A stretch of 64,000 nt of DNA from Gottfriedia endophytica (lineage in GTDB: Bacteria > Bacillota > Bacilli > Bacillales > Bacillaceae_G), in the NCBI RefSeq assembly GCF_017814275.1, contig NZ_JAGIYQ010000003.1:124001-188000 (forward strand), read 5' to 3'. Both the position numbers and the translations under genes were made by a program. Within the stretch, counting starts at the first letter, position 1; each line of letters opens with the position of its first letter. Shown here in pieces: positions 45,470-53,991 of the stretch. The notes beneath the pieces are model-generated. The model was not told where the DNA came from. It searched no databases and saw only the letters and a list, made by a program, of their open reading frames with translations.

Positions 45470-46552
45470 GTGGAAAGTATAAAAACATTGGAAAACAGTT
45501 TTGAAATGTTTCCAGAAGGAGTTAAAGATGCTTTTAATCGTTTAAAACGTACATACAACGTTCTACTTAAAGAAGGTGAGCCAGTAGTAGGGCAGACGCC
45601 AAAGGAAACGATATGGACAAAAAATAAAAGTAAGCTTTATCACTACATTCCTGTAAAAAAGAAAACAAAAAAAGTTCCGATTTTATTAGTGTATGCATTA
45701 ATTAACAAGCCGTATATTTTAGATTTAACAAAAGGTAATTCATTTGTAGAGTACCTTGTTAATGAAGGATTTGATGTCTATTTATTAGACTGGGGAACAT
45801 TTGGCCATGAAGATCGATTTTTAAAATTTGATGATTTTGTTTATGAATACATTGCAAAAGCAGTTAAGCGTGTACTTAAGTTTTCAGGTGCAGATGAAAT
45901 TTCGATTTTAGGTTACTGTATGGGTGGTACATTAACTAGTATTTATGCTGCTCTTCATGATAAGGATCCAATTCGAAATCTATTGTTTGTCACAAGTCCA
46001 TTTGACTTTGAAGAAACGGGTTTATATGGTTCGTTTTTAAATGAGCAATATTTTTCATTAGATAAAGCGGTTGATACACTTGGAAATATCCCTCCTGAGA
46101 TGATTGATTTTGGTAATAAAATGTTAAAACCAATTACAAATTTTGTTGGTCCTTATGTGTCACTTTTAGATCGCTCGGATAATCAACAATTTATTACTTC
46201 TTGGAAGTTGATGCAGAAATGGGTAGCTGATGGCATTCCTTTCCCGGGTGAATCTTACCGTCAGTGGATTCGAGATTTTTATCAACAAAATAAGCTGATT
46301 AAAGGTGAACTGGAAATTAGAGGGAAAAAGGTTGATTTGCAAAACATTAAAGCAAACGTCTTAAATATTTCTGCAGTGAAAGACCACATTGCTATGCCTT
46401 GCCAGGTTGAAGCGTTATTAAATCACATTTCAAGCGAAGATAAGCAATATGTTTCAATCCCATCAGGTCATGTTTCAGTCATGTATGGACCAGTTTCATT
46501 AACAAAAACATATCCTACAATTGGCGAATGGCTACATAGTAGGTCGAATTAA
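45470..46552 (+). CDS. phaC: Class IV poly(3-hydroxyalkanoate) synthase PhaC
   Basis: PhaC (360 residues) polymerises (R)-3-hydroxyacyl-CoA together with PhaR. The alpha/beta-hydrolase fold has the lipase-like box GYCMGG with catalytic Cys150, an Asp in VKDHIA and the His in SGHVSVMYG. Length and motif fit class IV enzymes. The start is GTG 45470 behind GGGGGGAG. It would be last in phaRBC; the MITE upstream may change its expression relative to phaB. Confidence 0.92.
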   Translation: MESIKTLENSFEMFPEGVKDAFNRLKRTYNVLLKEGEPVVGQTPKETIWTKNKSKLYHYIPVKKKTKKVPILLVYALINKPYILDLTKGNSFVEYLVNEGFDVYLLDWGTFGHEDRFLKFDDFVYEYIAKAVKRVLKFSGADEISILGYCMGGTLTSIYAALHDKDPIRNLLFVTSPFDFEETGLYGSFLNEQYFSLDKAVDTLGNIPPEMIDFGNKMLKPITNFVGPYVSLLDRSDNQQFITSWKLMQKWVADGIPFPGESYRQWIRDFYQQNKLIKGELEIRGKKVDLQNIKANVLNISAVKDHIAMPCQVEALLNHISSEDKQYVSIPSGHVSVMYGPVSLTKTYPTIGEWLHSRSN

Positions 46553-46581
46553 AGGAATAGGAAAATTAGGATAGTTCAATG

Positions 46582-46611
46582 ATCTCACTTAAAAACAAGT
46601 GGGATTTTTTT
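46582..46611 (+). terminator. Terminator of phaRBC
   Basis: ATCTCACTT (46582-46590) pairs with AAGTGGGAT (46597-46605) with one G-T pair, then TTTTTT. Confidence 0.85.
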
Positions 46612-46660
46612 ATTTATAAAACAAATACTATGTGTATTAAATAAGAAGGAGAGAGACTGC

Positions 46661-47863
46661 TTGGATTTAATAGGTGGAAATTTATATTGGCCAACGACAT
46701 TACATCAAACTAAAAAATACGAACCATTAAATGAAGATATTTCTTGCGATTTTCTCATTATTGGAAGTGGATCGTCTGGATCGCAAAGTGCTTATTTGTT
46801 GAGTCAATCTGACGCAAAAGTTGTTTTAGTAGATAAAAGAAAGATTGGCCACGGTAGTACAAGTGGGAATACAGGTTTATTACAATATTCGAATGATAAG
46901 CCACTCCATTCGTTTATTAATTCTTTTGGTAATGAGAATGGAGTTAGGTTCTACAGAATGTGTGCCGATGCTATTCAAGGTTTAGAAAAGATGTCGAAAA
47001 CGTTACCGATTGATCCTGAATTTACACCTAGAAGTAGTCTTTACTACGCTAGTTCAAGTGAAGATGTACAATTTATAAATAAAGAGTACGAAGCATTAGC
47101 TGAAAATCATTTTCCTGTTCAATTTTTGACAAAGGAAGATATAAAAAATAAGTTTCATTTTGAAAAGGACTGTGCGTTATATACGGGTGGCGATGCAGAA
47201 ATTAATCCTTTTAAATTTGTAAATGGATTAATTCAATATGCTTCAGAAAATGGAGTTCAAATATATGAAGATACTGAGATTGTTAATTCAATCACTACGG
47301 AAGATGGAGTGACTTTATTTACTAAAAACAAGCAAAAAATAAATGCTAAAAAGGTTATTATTGCTGCGGGTTATGAAGCAATGGATTTAAAGAAGGAAAA
47401 AAACGCCATTTTATCGACATCGTTTGCTTTAGCGACTGATCCTATAATAGAGAAAAATGCATGGTTTGAAAATTGTTTAATTTGGGAGACGGCTCGTCCG
47501 TATTTATATATAAGAAGGACTTTGGATAAGAGAATTATTATCGGTGGATTAGATGAGTTTACGATCATACCAGAGAAAAGAAACTCAATGCTAATTCACA
47601 AAAAAGAATTATTACTTCAAAAGTTAGGGGAATTGTTTCCTCAATATAAAAATGCAAAAGCTGAATTTGGGTGGGGTGCTATCTTTGGTGGAACCCATTC
47701 GGGAAAACCTATGATTAAAGAATACAAAGAATTTCCGAATTGTTATTTTTTAATGGGGTATGGTGGAAACGGAACTGTTTATAGTTATGCATTAGCTAAT
47801 ACAATGGTGGATCTACTTTTAAAAGGAAAGTCAGCTAACTTAGAACTATTTAAACAAGAGTGA
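46661..47863 (+). CDS. FAD-dependent oxidoreductase (DAO family)
   Basis: A 400-residue flavoprotein of the D-amino-acid/glycine oxidase (DAO) superfamily. The FAD-binding motif IIGSGSSGSQSAYLLSQ lies near residue 31, followed by VLVDKRKIGHGSTSGNTG. The C-terminal FGWGAIFGGTHSGKPMI and MGYGGNGTVYSYALA complete the fold. The substrate is unknown; YurR-like amino-acid oxidases are the nearest comparison. The start is TTG 46661 with AAGGAG about 10 bases upstream. It is monocistronic. Confidence 0.8.
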   Translation: MDLIGGNLYWPTTLHQTKKYEPLNEDISCDFLIIGSGSSGSQSAYLLSQSDAKVVLVDKRKIGHGSTSGNTGLLQYSNDKPLHSFINSFGNENGVRFYRMCADAIQGLEKMSKTLPIDPEFTPRSSLYYASSSEDVQFINKEYEALAENHFPVQFLTKEDIKNKFHFEKDCALYTGGDAEINPFKFVNGLIQYASENGVQIYEDTEIVNSITTEDGVTLFTKNKQKINAKKVIIAAGYEAMDLKKEKNAILSTSFALATDPIIEKNAWFENCLIWETARPYLYIRRTLDKRIIIGGLDEFTIIPEKRNSMLIHKKELLLQKLGELFPQYKNAKAEFGWGAIFGGTHSGKPMIKEYKEFPNCYFLMGYGGNGTVYSYALANTMVDLLLKGKSANLELFKQE

Positions 47864-47877
47864 AAATTTAGTAAACT

Positions 47878-47911
47878 AAAAGAACAGTTGCCTGATGACA
47901 GCTGTTCTTTT
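47878..47911 (+). terminator. Terminator of the FAD oxidoreductase gene
   Basis: AAAAGAACAG (47878-47887) pairs with CTGTTCTTTT (47902-47911). Confidence 0.82.
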
Positions 47912-47924
47912 AAATGGGGTGAAA

Positions 47925-48389
47925 ATGGTGTATGTCGAAGAAGTATTGAATCAATTAAACGTTGCCGTTGAAAGTGTAAAAGTATTACTTAACTATTTGA
48001 ATGAAGAAAATTTAAATCTAAGACCAATAGAAGGTAAGAGGTCTATTGGAGAACTAGCACAACATCAATGTGAATGCATTGGAGCTGATTTGAAAATTAT
48101 TGAAGGTTCAACTCAATATGAAATGGAGCAATATTACAATTCGATTAGATGTTACACGATAAGGGACTTACAGGAACTATTAACAAATAACATCCATACT
48201 CTGCATCAACAATATTTAAATTATACTGAAAGTGAGTTGTTCGAGATAAAAACTTCATACTGGGGAGCTTCTTATTCTCGATTTGAGTGGTTAGTTCAAA
48301 TAGTTGCACATTTTTATCATCATCGAGCACAACTTCATTTATTAATTACACAATATATAAATGAGATAACGATTCCACTTTTTGAGTAA
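47925..48389 (+). CDS. DinB family protein
   Basis: A 154-residue four-helix-bundle protein of the DinB/YfiT superfamily, usually metal-dependent thiol transferases or hydrolases of unknown target. Putative metal histidines lie in LAQHQCECIG near residue 46 and HFYHHRAQLH near residue 136. The ATG at 47925 lies 4 bases after GGGGTG; an earlier in-frame ATG falls inside the preceding terminator. It is convergent with the DUF3905 gene, with 8 bases between the stops. Confidence 0.78.
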   Translation: MVYVEEVLNQLNVAVESVKVLLNYLNEENLNLRPIEGKRSIGELAQHQCECIGADLKIIEGSTQYEMEQYYNSIRCYTIRDLQELLTNNIHTLHQQYLNYTESELFEIKTSYWGASYSRFEWLVQIVAHFYHHRAQLHLLITQYINEITIPLFE

Positions 48390-48397
48390 AATAGTTG

Positions 48398-48739
48398 TTA
48401 ATCTCTTGTTTCTTTTTGGGGATGCATGAATTGTTTAGAAGGCTCTCTTTTTTCCCCTTCCAGCAATTGAGTGTTTTCTTCTGTTGCCCATCCAATATCA
48501 TTCGTAGGGTGAATCCACTCATCACCAGCCATAATAGAAGGATCAACATCCACTGACCAGTTATTAAGTGGAGATTCCTTTGAGTTATACATGCTATCTC
48601 CGATTACTACTCCATGTTTATTAACAAAAGGTTTTTCCATCTTTATGCCACTATTTTTAAAAGAAGGAAAATTTGAAATGTGAGGCAGTGTTTCGTCTAG
48701 AATTGGAGAGTCGTTCTTAATACTGTCTTTCTTTTTCAT
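48398..48739 (-). CDS. DUF3905 family protein
   Basis: A 113-residue hydrophilic protein matching the DUF3905 family of spore formers. Conserved segments are ILDETLPHISNFPSFK, KPFVNKHGVVIGDS, SPLNNWSVDVDPSIMAGDEW and IHPTNDIGWATEEN. Function unknown. The ATG at 48739 follows AAAGGTGG by 8 bases; a GTG 12 bases earlier overlaps that site. No membrane segment is visible. Confidence 0.82.
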   Translation of the reverse strand: MKKKDSIKNDSPILDETLPHISNFPSFKNSGIKMEKPFVNKHGVVIGDSMYNSKESPLNNWSVDVDPSIMAGDEWIHPTNDIGWATEENTQLLEGEKREPSKQFMHPQKETRD

Positions 48740-48820
48740 AAAAATCGCCACCTTTCCATTTCTTATTTTTTACCAGTAGTCAAAAGTTTATGATAAAGGA
48801 TTAAGTTTTCAATAAAAGAA

Positions 48821-49052
48821 GGTTTTTCTAAAAGATTGTTGTTATAAAAACATTTTCTTAAAGAAAACTGATGATAAAGAAGTTGATTGGAACGGAAGGT
48901 GCGAGACTCCTGTGGGAGCAGCGGGACAGGTGAGACCCCGCAGGAACGATAGCGACGAGGAGGATCACCGCACGCCCCACGGAAAGCGAGTTCTTGGAGA
49001 GGAAATCAACTTAACGCATTCTTAAATTGCATCAAAGTTTACGAAAACAGTC
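48821..49052 (+). mobile_element. Family 1 MITE, copy 10, with perfect 8-bp duplication
   Basis: A 232 bp element from GGTTTTTCTAAAAGATTG to GAAAACAGTC. TAAAAGAA occurs directly on both sides (48813-48820 and 49053-49060), a perfect 8-bp target duplication. The core is intact. Confidence 0.87.
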
Positions 49053-49061
49053 TAAAAGAAA

Positions 49062-49088
49062 AAGACTGACTATATTTCGTCAGTCCTT
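49062..49088 (-). terminator. Terminator of the radical SAM gene
   Basis: GACTGAC (49064-49070) pairs with GTCAGTC (49079-49085); on the minus strand TTTTTCTTTT follows. Confidence 0.8.
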
Positions 49089-49099
49089 ACTTATTTTTA

Positions 49100-50842
49100 T
49101 TATATTGCAATCGTAAAAAAGCTAGGTTTTAATTCTTTAGGTGAGAAGTAAATTAACATTGCATATTGACCTTGCTTGATTGTGTTATTTTCTAAATATT
49201 CATCAATATCAAACCCGATTGGTTCGATAATAGTATGTTTATTTAAATCTTTTTCACTTAATGATAGTTTAACAAAATCTTCGCTTACACTTTCAGGTGT
49301 CGTAATAATTTGCTTATACAGTTCTTTTGCGAAGTCTTTTTCAGACACTTCATCCCACCAAGGTTTTCTAGGTTTGTATTTATGATTTAAAAAATAATCA
49401 AGTTTCATTAAATCTTTCGTAACGGAAAGATCGGTTTTTTCATTATTTGTTAAAAAGCTGAATAATCGTTTGAATAAATCTTCTAGTTGGTGACCAATTC
49501 TAGACCAGCCTTGTTCCTCCCAATACGAACCAAATAATTGGAAAAAGTCAAACGGCGTTTCAAACACTTCATTTATTATATATTCTAAAGTATTATCCAT
49601 TCTATGGTCATTCCAGTATTTTTCAAGTACATCCTCAACTTGTTTAATCCGAACAATATCTTCAAATGGAAGAATGTTATTTCCTAGTATTTCATAAGGA
49701 GCATAATCCATGTACGCATAGTCATGTTCTTTTGCACGTAATCGAACTCCTGTTCCACGGAGCATTTTTAAAAATCCTAATTGCAATTCCTCAGGTTTTA
49801 GTGCGAAAACATCATTAAATGTTTTTCTGAATGAATGGTAATCCTCCTCTGGAAGTCCTGCGATTAAATCTAGATGTTGATCAATTTTGTTTCCTTCTCT
49901 TACAAGATTAACCGTACGAGAGAGTTTTTCGAAGTTTTGTCTACGTTGAACGAGTTCATTTGTTTCTTCATTTGTTGATTGAACACCTATTTCAAAGCGG
50001 AATAGTCCTTTTGGAGCATTTTCGTTTAAAAACTGAATGACTTCTGGTCGCATGATGTCTCCTGTAATTTCAAATTGAAATACAGTGCCTTCAACATGTT
50101 CATCAATTAAAAATTGAAACATGTCCATCGCATAGCTTCTGCTAATATTAAAGGTTCTGTCAACAAATTTAAAGACCCTTGCACCTTTTGCCATCATATA
50201 TCGAATATCATCTTTAATAACTTCTCGATTAAAATATCTAACGCCAACTTCAATTGAAGATAGGCAAAATTGGCAACTAAATGGACAACCACGACTGGTC
50301 TCAATATATTGAATTCTATTACTCAGTTCAGGAAGATCTTCTTCAAAACGATATGGAGAAGGTAGCGTTGTTAAATCGATCTTTTCAACCTGTGGGCGAA
50401 TGATATTTTTACCATCCTGTCGGAATCCGATTCCACCTATGTTGCTGAAATCATTGGTTGTTTCAATTGCTTTTAAAAGTTTTTTAAATGTGATTTCGCC
50501 TTCACCGATTACAACGAAATCAATTTCTAAGGCACGGTCTAACCAATATTGAACATCATAGCTTACTTCGGGTCCGCCAACAATGATGACTACATTTGGA
50601 TCAATCTTTTTATACAATTGAATGACTTCAATTGTTTCTTCAATGTTCCAAATGTAACAACTGAAACCTAACACTTTTGGTTTACGTTTATATAGGTCAG
50701 TAATGATATTTAAGCTTGGATCTTTAATCGTATATTCTGCAAGTTCGGGGTTGTACTCAGGTTGTGCATGAGCTTTTAAATATCGAATGCCTATATTTGT
50801 ATGAATGTATTTGGCATTTAAAGTTGCTAATACTACTTTCAT
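49100..50842 (-). CDS. B12-binding radical SAM protein (DUF4080)
   Basis: A 580-residue enzyme with an N-terminal cobalamin-binding domain (about 1-130, VVGGPEVSYDVQYWLD) and a radical SAM barrel with the 4Fe-4S motif RGCPFSCQFCLSS near residues 184-196. The C-terminal ~200 residues correspond to DUF4080. Such proteins are widespread in bacilli; the reaction is not established. The ATG at 50842 has AGAGGA about 6 bases upstream and starts MKVVLATLNAKYIHTNIG, as in relatives. It is monocistronic. Confidence 0.88.
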   Translation of the reverse strand: MKVVLATLNAKYIHTNIGIRYLKAHAQPEYNPELAEYTIKDPSLNIITDLYKRKPKVLGFSCYIWNIEETIEVIQLYKKIDPNVVIIVGGPEVSYDVQYWLDRALEIDFVVIGEGEITFKKLLKAIETTNDFSNIGGIGFRQDGKNIIRPQVEKIDLTTLPSPYRFEEDLPELSNRIQYIETSRGCPFSCQFCLSSIEVGVRYFNREVIKDDIRYMMAKGARVFKFVDRTFNISRSYAMDMFQFLIDEHVEGTVFQFEITGDIMRPEVIQFLNENAPKGLFRFEIGVQSTNEETNELVQRRQNFEKLSRTVNLVREGNKIDQHLDLIAGLPEEDYHSFRKTFNDVFALKPEELQLGFLKMLRGTGVRLRAKEHDYAYMDYAPYEILGNNILPFEDIVRIKQVEDVLEKYWNDHRMDNTLEYIINEVFETPFDFFQLFGSYWEEQGWSRIGHQLEDLFKRLFSFLTNNEKTDLSVTKDLMKLDYFLNHKYKPRKPWWDEVSEKDFAKELYKQIITTPESVSEDFVKLSLSEKDLNKHTIIEPIGFDIDEYLENNTIKQGQYAMLIYFSPKELKPSFFTIAI

Positions 50843-50966
50843 TTTAATTCCTCTATTTCTATATGTTATTTTCACCGTATTTTATCATATTTAAGGCTAA
50901 TGAGAAAATTTGAATGAAATCTCCTGATACCACTCTTTAATAGGGAACAGGAAATAGGGAACAGGG

Positions 50967-51017
50967 TGTAATCAACTAACGCATTCTAAAATAGTAACAA
51001 TGTATACGATAACAGCC
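50967..51017 (+). mobile_element. Family 1 MITE, right-end remnant (copy 11)
   Basis: Only the right terminal ~50 bp remains: GTAATCAACTAACGCATTC through GTATACGATAACAGCC. It is preceded by a short direct repeat, AACAGGAAATAGGGAACAGG, which may mark the deletion point. Confidence 0.7.
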
Positions 51018-51107
51018 AAATAATTAGAAAAAATATGTAAGATTAATAATAATCGTTCGACATGATTTGAATGAAAAAAGAATAGATGTGGAAGGAAACC
51101 AATAAAT

Positions 51108-51121
51108 AGAAAGCGTTTTCT
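51108..51121. promoter_or_regulatory. cre-like CcpA box upstream of mtnB
   Basis: AGAAAGCGTTTTCT matches the cre consensus TGWAANCGNTNWCA at 12 of 14 positions (only the outer bases differ) and is nearly palindromic. It lies 211 bases upstream of the mtnB start. Confidence 0.45.
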
Positions 51122-51332
51122 ATAAAACAAAGTACAATTTAAAATACCAATAATGGAAGAATGTCACCTTACGTTGAAATTAGAAAAAATATGTTGAGAA
51201 ACTAGATGTGTCCATAGGGGGATGACTATTGACATTAAAAGTGCACCGTGACATAATTTAATTAAATTTTAAGAATATTTTGAAGTTTAATGATCCGTAT
51301 ATAGATAAACATACTACATGGAGGTGCTAGCA

Positions 51333-51962
51333 ATGAGTTTGTTTTTAGAGCAATGGAAAAAATTAGCTTATATCAAATGTGACTTAGCAAAACGTGACTG
51401 GTTTTATGGTACAAGTGGTAATCTTTCTATGAAAATTTCAGATGATCCACTATTATTTCTTGTGACGGCAGATGAAAAGGATAAACGTGACCGATGTGAT
51501 GAAGAATTTATAGTAGTGAATGAAAAAGGTGTACCTGTTTTTGATACAGAATTAAGTCCATCACTTGAAACGTTGATTCACGCAAATATATATGAACGAA
51601 CTGCTGCAAAGTGCGTATTACATGTTCATACAGTTGATAATAATATTATTTCAGAATTGTATGGTGATGAAGGGAAAGTTGTATTACAAAACAACGAAAT
51701 GATTCATATATTAACTGGTTCTTTTGATAATCTATTAACGATACCAATCATTGAGAATGCTACGGATATGGCTCAATTCGTCAAAGCATATACACCTCAT
51801 ATCTGTCATGATTTTGGTGCTGTACTTGTTAGAAATCATGGAATAACAGTTTGGGGAAGAACACCTCTGGAAACTAAAAAATGGTTAGAGGGGATTGAGT
51901 TTTTAATTAGTTATCATGTTAAAATGCTTATGATTCAAGGACAGAAGATAAAAGCTTTATAA
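51333..51962 (+). CDS. mtnB: Methylthioribulose-1-phosphate dehydratase MtnB
   Basis: A 209-residue class II aldolase-fold zinc enzyme of the methionine salvage pathway, which dehydrates methylthioribulose 1-phosphate. The family start is AKRDWFYGTSGNLSMKISD; zinc ligands are in HVHTVDNN and VRNHGITVWG. The ATG at 51333 follows GGAGGTG; an upstream in-frame ATG overlaps it. In B. subtilis mtnB lies with mtnW, mtnX and mtnD; here it stands alone, so the rest of the pathway must be elsewhere or absent. Other class II aldolase functions cannot be fully excluded. Confidence 0.82.
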   Translation: MSLFLEQWKKLAYIKCDLAKRDWFYGTSGNLSMKISDDPLLFLVTADEKDKRDRCDEEFIVVNEKGVPVFDTELSPSLETLIHANIYERTAAKCVLHVHTVDNNIISELYGDEGKVVLQNNEMIHILTGSFDNLLTIPIIENATDMAQFVKAYTPHICHDFGAVLVRNHGITVWGRTPLETKKWLEGIEFLISYHVKMLMIQGQKIKAL

Positions 51963-51964
51963 AG

Positions 51965-51996
51965 AAAAACCTCATGACAAACTCATGAGGTTTTTT
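51965..51996 (+). terminator. Terminator of mtnB
   Basis: AAAACCTCATGA pairs with TCATGAGGTTTT, with TTTTTT at the 3' side, 3 bases after the stop. Confidence 0.9.
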
Positions 51997-52015
51997 GTTT
52001 TAGGATTATGTTTAA

Positions 52016-52135
52016 ATGAACCCAAAAATAGACAGTTTAGAGAAGATTCCGGTGAATATCAACAATGTAGTTAACAAAGCTTTATATAAAAAACTAGTAA
52101 TTAGGAATGAACACTATAAAAAAGCTGACAATTAG
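52016..52135 (+). CDS. Possible 39-residue small protein
   Basis: ATG 52016 to TAG 52135 encodes a charged, helix-friendly peptide (MNPKIDSLEKIPVNINNVVN, then KKLVIRNEHYKKADN). The stop lies inside a perfect terminator stem, an arrangement seen for several other genes in this window. The ribosome site (AGGATT) is weak and far, and I do not recognise the family, so it may be chance. Confidence 0.35.
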   Translation: MNPKIDSLEKIPVNINNVVNKALYKKLVIRNEHYKKADN

Positions 52136-52151
52136 AAAATGTCAGCTTTTT
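52119..52151. terminator. Bidirectional terminator
   Basis: AAAAAGCTGACA (52119-52130) pairs perfectly with TGTCAGCTTTTT (52140-52151). It can end the possible small plus-strand gene and the minus-strand Asn/Pro-rich peptide gene with its repeat tail. Confidence 0.85.
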
Positions 52152-52200
52152 AGTAATATAGACTATATTATTTACGCGGAAAAGCAAAAAAGTAAAATGT

Positions 52201-52342
52201 GAATTAACAGGTAGGAAGACTCCCATCTCAAAATTGAAAGAGGCAAAGAAGATAAAAAGCGGATAATTGCCCGTTAATTTCGATGATTTTAACTAATCGT
52301 AAATGATGAAGTAGAACCCCCTATCAATGGAAGTTTCACTTT
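52201..52342 (-). repeat. Family 2 repeat, decayed copy C
   Basis: On the minus strand it starts AAAGTGAAACTTCCATTG and keeps AACGGGCAATTATCC and GAGATGGGAGTCTT, but the paired arms no longer match well. The head overlaps the stop codon of the Asn/Pro-rich peptide gene. Confidence 0.6.
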
Positions 52343-52520
52343 AAACTCTTCTGTTTCCACATCCACAACCCCGTTTCTTACTAATCGATTCGTTTGAATT
52401 AGAGTAGGGAGGTCTGTTTTGGTTGTTTATATTGTTGTATGGATCGTAAGGATTGTGCGGGTTGTAAGGATTGTTTGGATCATTTGGGTCATTTGTTGAC
52501 TTTGAAGGACGGTTATACAC
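52341..52520 (-). CDS. 59-residue Asn/Pro-rich peptide with GCGCG tail, probable spore coat component
   Basis: GTG 52520 to TAA 52341 encodes MYNRPSKSTNDPNDPNNPYN, then NPYDPYNNINNQ, and ends in KKRGCGCGNRRV. The start has a perfect AAGGAG 8 bases upstream. The low-complexity N-P-Y repeats and the two cysteines in a basic tail look like small spore-coat or exosporium proteins; that role is inferred. There is no signal peptide. The transcript would run into a decayed family 2 repeat and end at 52119. Confidence 0.65.
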   Translation of the reverse strand: MYNRPSKSTNDPNDPNNPYNPHNPYDPYNNINNQNRPPYSNSNESISKKRGCGCGNRRV

Positions 52521-53055
52521 AAAATCAACTCCTTTGTTTAAAATAAACTAACTGATTTTAATGAAAATGTTAGTTTGACATGGTAGATTTCAATTATCCT
52601 AACTTGAACTTACCATATATCATTAGAATATGCTGGGGTTGATAACTTGTCTGTGCAGTTAATCAAATAGTAGGAAATTAGAAGTAAGCTATATAATAAA
52701 ATTGAGTATTTTTACTACAATCCAATTCAATGTAGCTAACTTTTATAGAGTTTAATATATGTTAAATAGTAAATATGATATGGATTGGATAAAAAAGAGA
52801 TAAAAAAGTTTAAAAACTACTAGAGAAATAGTCAGATTTACCGATAGATAAATGTGTGGAAAAAATTAATTACTAAGTAATAAAAATTAATTACTAAGTA
52901 GTAAAAATAATTGGCTCTAAATAAGCAGTTCTTCCGTGGAAGTGGAGCGAATTTAGAGGAATATCACGATATAAACTTAACAAGAACTAATGATAAAAAA
53001 GTGAGCATTCTACACCATTGAAAAAATAGTCAAATTTTAACCTTGAAAGGGGCTT
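52521..53055. other. AT-rich gene-free region with a short tandem repeat
   Basis: A 21-bp unit AAAAATTAATTACTAAGTAAT is repeated twice (52861-52902; one difference near the end), then starts a third time. The rest shows no coding frame. It holds the promoters for the minus-strand peptide gene and the spo0E-like gene. Confidence 0.5.
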
Positions 53056-53256
53056 ATGATGATGGATGATTCACAACTTAGAGAACTGCTTATAAGTATA
53101 TCATTAAAGAGAGATGAAATGATTTACTACGCAGAAACTAGTGGATTATCAGAGAAGAAGACAGTGGAAATTAGTCAAGAGCTTGATAATTTAATAGTAC
53201 ATTATCAAAAGGAAACTTTGTCAGTTAAAAATAAAGCTTACTATTATAAAAAATAA
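53056..53256 (+). CDS. Spo0E-like aspartyl phosphate phosphatase
   Basis: A 66-residue two-helix protein of the Spo0E family, which removes phosphate from Spo0A~P and so delays sporulation. The signature SQELDNLIVHYQ lies near residues 39-50. Three ATG codons lie in a row (53056, 53059 and 53062) behind AAAGGGG; the second or third has the better spacing, so the true protein may be one or two residues shorter. It is monocistronic. Confidence 0.85.
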   Translation: MMMDDSQLRELLISISLKRDEMIYYAETSGLSEKKTVEISQELDNLIVHYQKETLSVKNKAYYYKK

Positions 53257-53310
53257 TTCCCTTTAATAAAAACACTGTTAAAGATAATTGTTGATAAATT
53301 ATAAAGATGA

Positions 53311-53377
53311 GGCCAATTGGGTGGGCTAACTATCAGTGGGGGATAAAAAAAACCTCATTGATGGAAGGTTCACTTAA
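53311..53377 (-). repeat. Family 2 repeat, truncated copy D
   Basis: On the minus strand it reads AAGTGAACCTTCCATCAATG, then CCCCCACTGATAGTTAGCCC, matching the first ~65 bases of the family 2 element (head hairpin and start of the second), with the rest missing. Confidence 0.55.
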
Positions 53378-53504
53378 TCCAAATCAACAATCTTATTTAA
53401 CAGTGCCTAAATAAAAATAAAAATTCCTATGCATTGACGGGTATTTTTATCCATTCTATAATTAAAAATAGTAACAAAAAGATTGGATAAAACTAGAGGG
53501 TGTT

Positions 53505-53948
53505 ATGATGGAAAAAAATGAGCGCCAAGATGTTGAGCTTTCTTTAAAACTCTTTGTGGTATTATCAAGAGTTTATCGTAAGTTGACAGATTTATCGAAT
53601 AAATCTATTGCGCAATATAAGTTGAATCCAACTGAATTTGCTGTATTAGAATTATTGTTTCATAAAGGCAAACAACCATTACAATTAATCGGGGAAAAAA
53701 TATTAATTGCAAGTGGAAGTATAACATATGTTGTAGATAAACTTGAGCAAAAAGGACTAGTAAATCGTCAACAATGTTTAAGTGATCGACGCGTAATTTA
53801 TGCTCAGTTAACGGACGATGGTGTGAATCTAATGAAAGAAATTTTTCCAAGTCATGAATTAATTCTTCATGAACAAATGAGTGATTTAACGACAGAAGAA
53901 AAAAGTTTCTTAATTCACTTATTAAAGAAAATTGGATTTCATGAATAG
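53505..53948 (+). CDS. MarR family regulator, MhqR-like
   Basis: A 147-residue winged-helix MarR regulator. The DNA-binding core is LNPTEFAVLELLFHKGKQPL, then IASGSITYVVDKLEQKGLV and SDRRVIYAQLTDDG, close to the B. subtilis MhqR (YkvE) pattern as I remember it. MhqR senses quinones and represses azoreductase and dioxygenase genes; none of those lies next to this gene. The start is ATG 53505 behind AGAGGGTG (the second codon is also ATG). It shares a bidirectional terminator with motB. Confidence 0.8.
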   Translation: MMEKNERQDVELSLKLFVVLSRVYRKLTDLSNKSIAQYKLNPTEFAVLELLFHKGKQPLQLIGEKILIASGSITYVVDKLEQKGLVNRQQCLSDRRVIYAQLTDDGVNLMKEIFPSHELILHEQMSDLTTEEKSFLIHLLKKIGFHE

Positions 53949-53952
53949 AAAA

Positions 53953-53991
53953 ACAATAAAGAGAATGGGCTAAGCCCATTCTCTTTATTGT
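53953..53991. terminator. 19-bp bidirectional terminator shared with motB
   Basis: ACAATAAAGAGAATGGGCT (53953-53971) pairs perfectly with AGCCCATTCTCTTTATTGT (53973-53991). The motB stop codon lies inside the stem. Confidence 0.88.

Noticed and set aside
51180-51332. SAM riboswitch (S-box) upstream of mtnB
   Set aside because: The leader lacks the conserved S-box core and a terminator/antiterminator pair.
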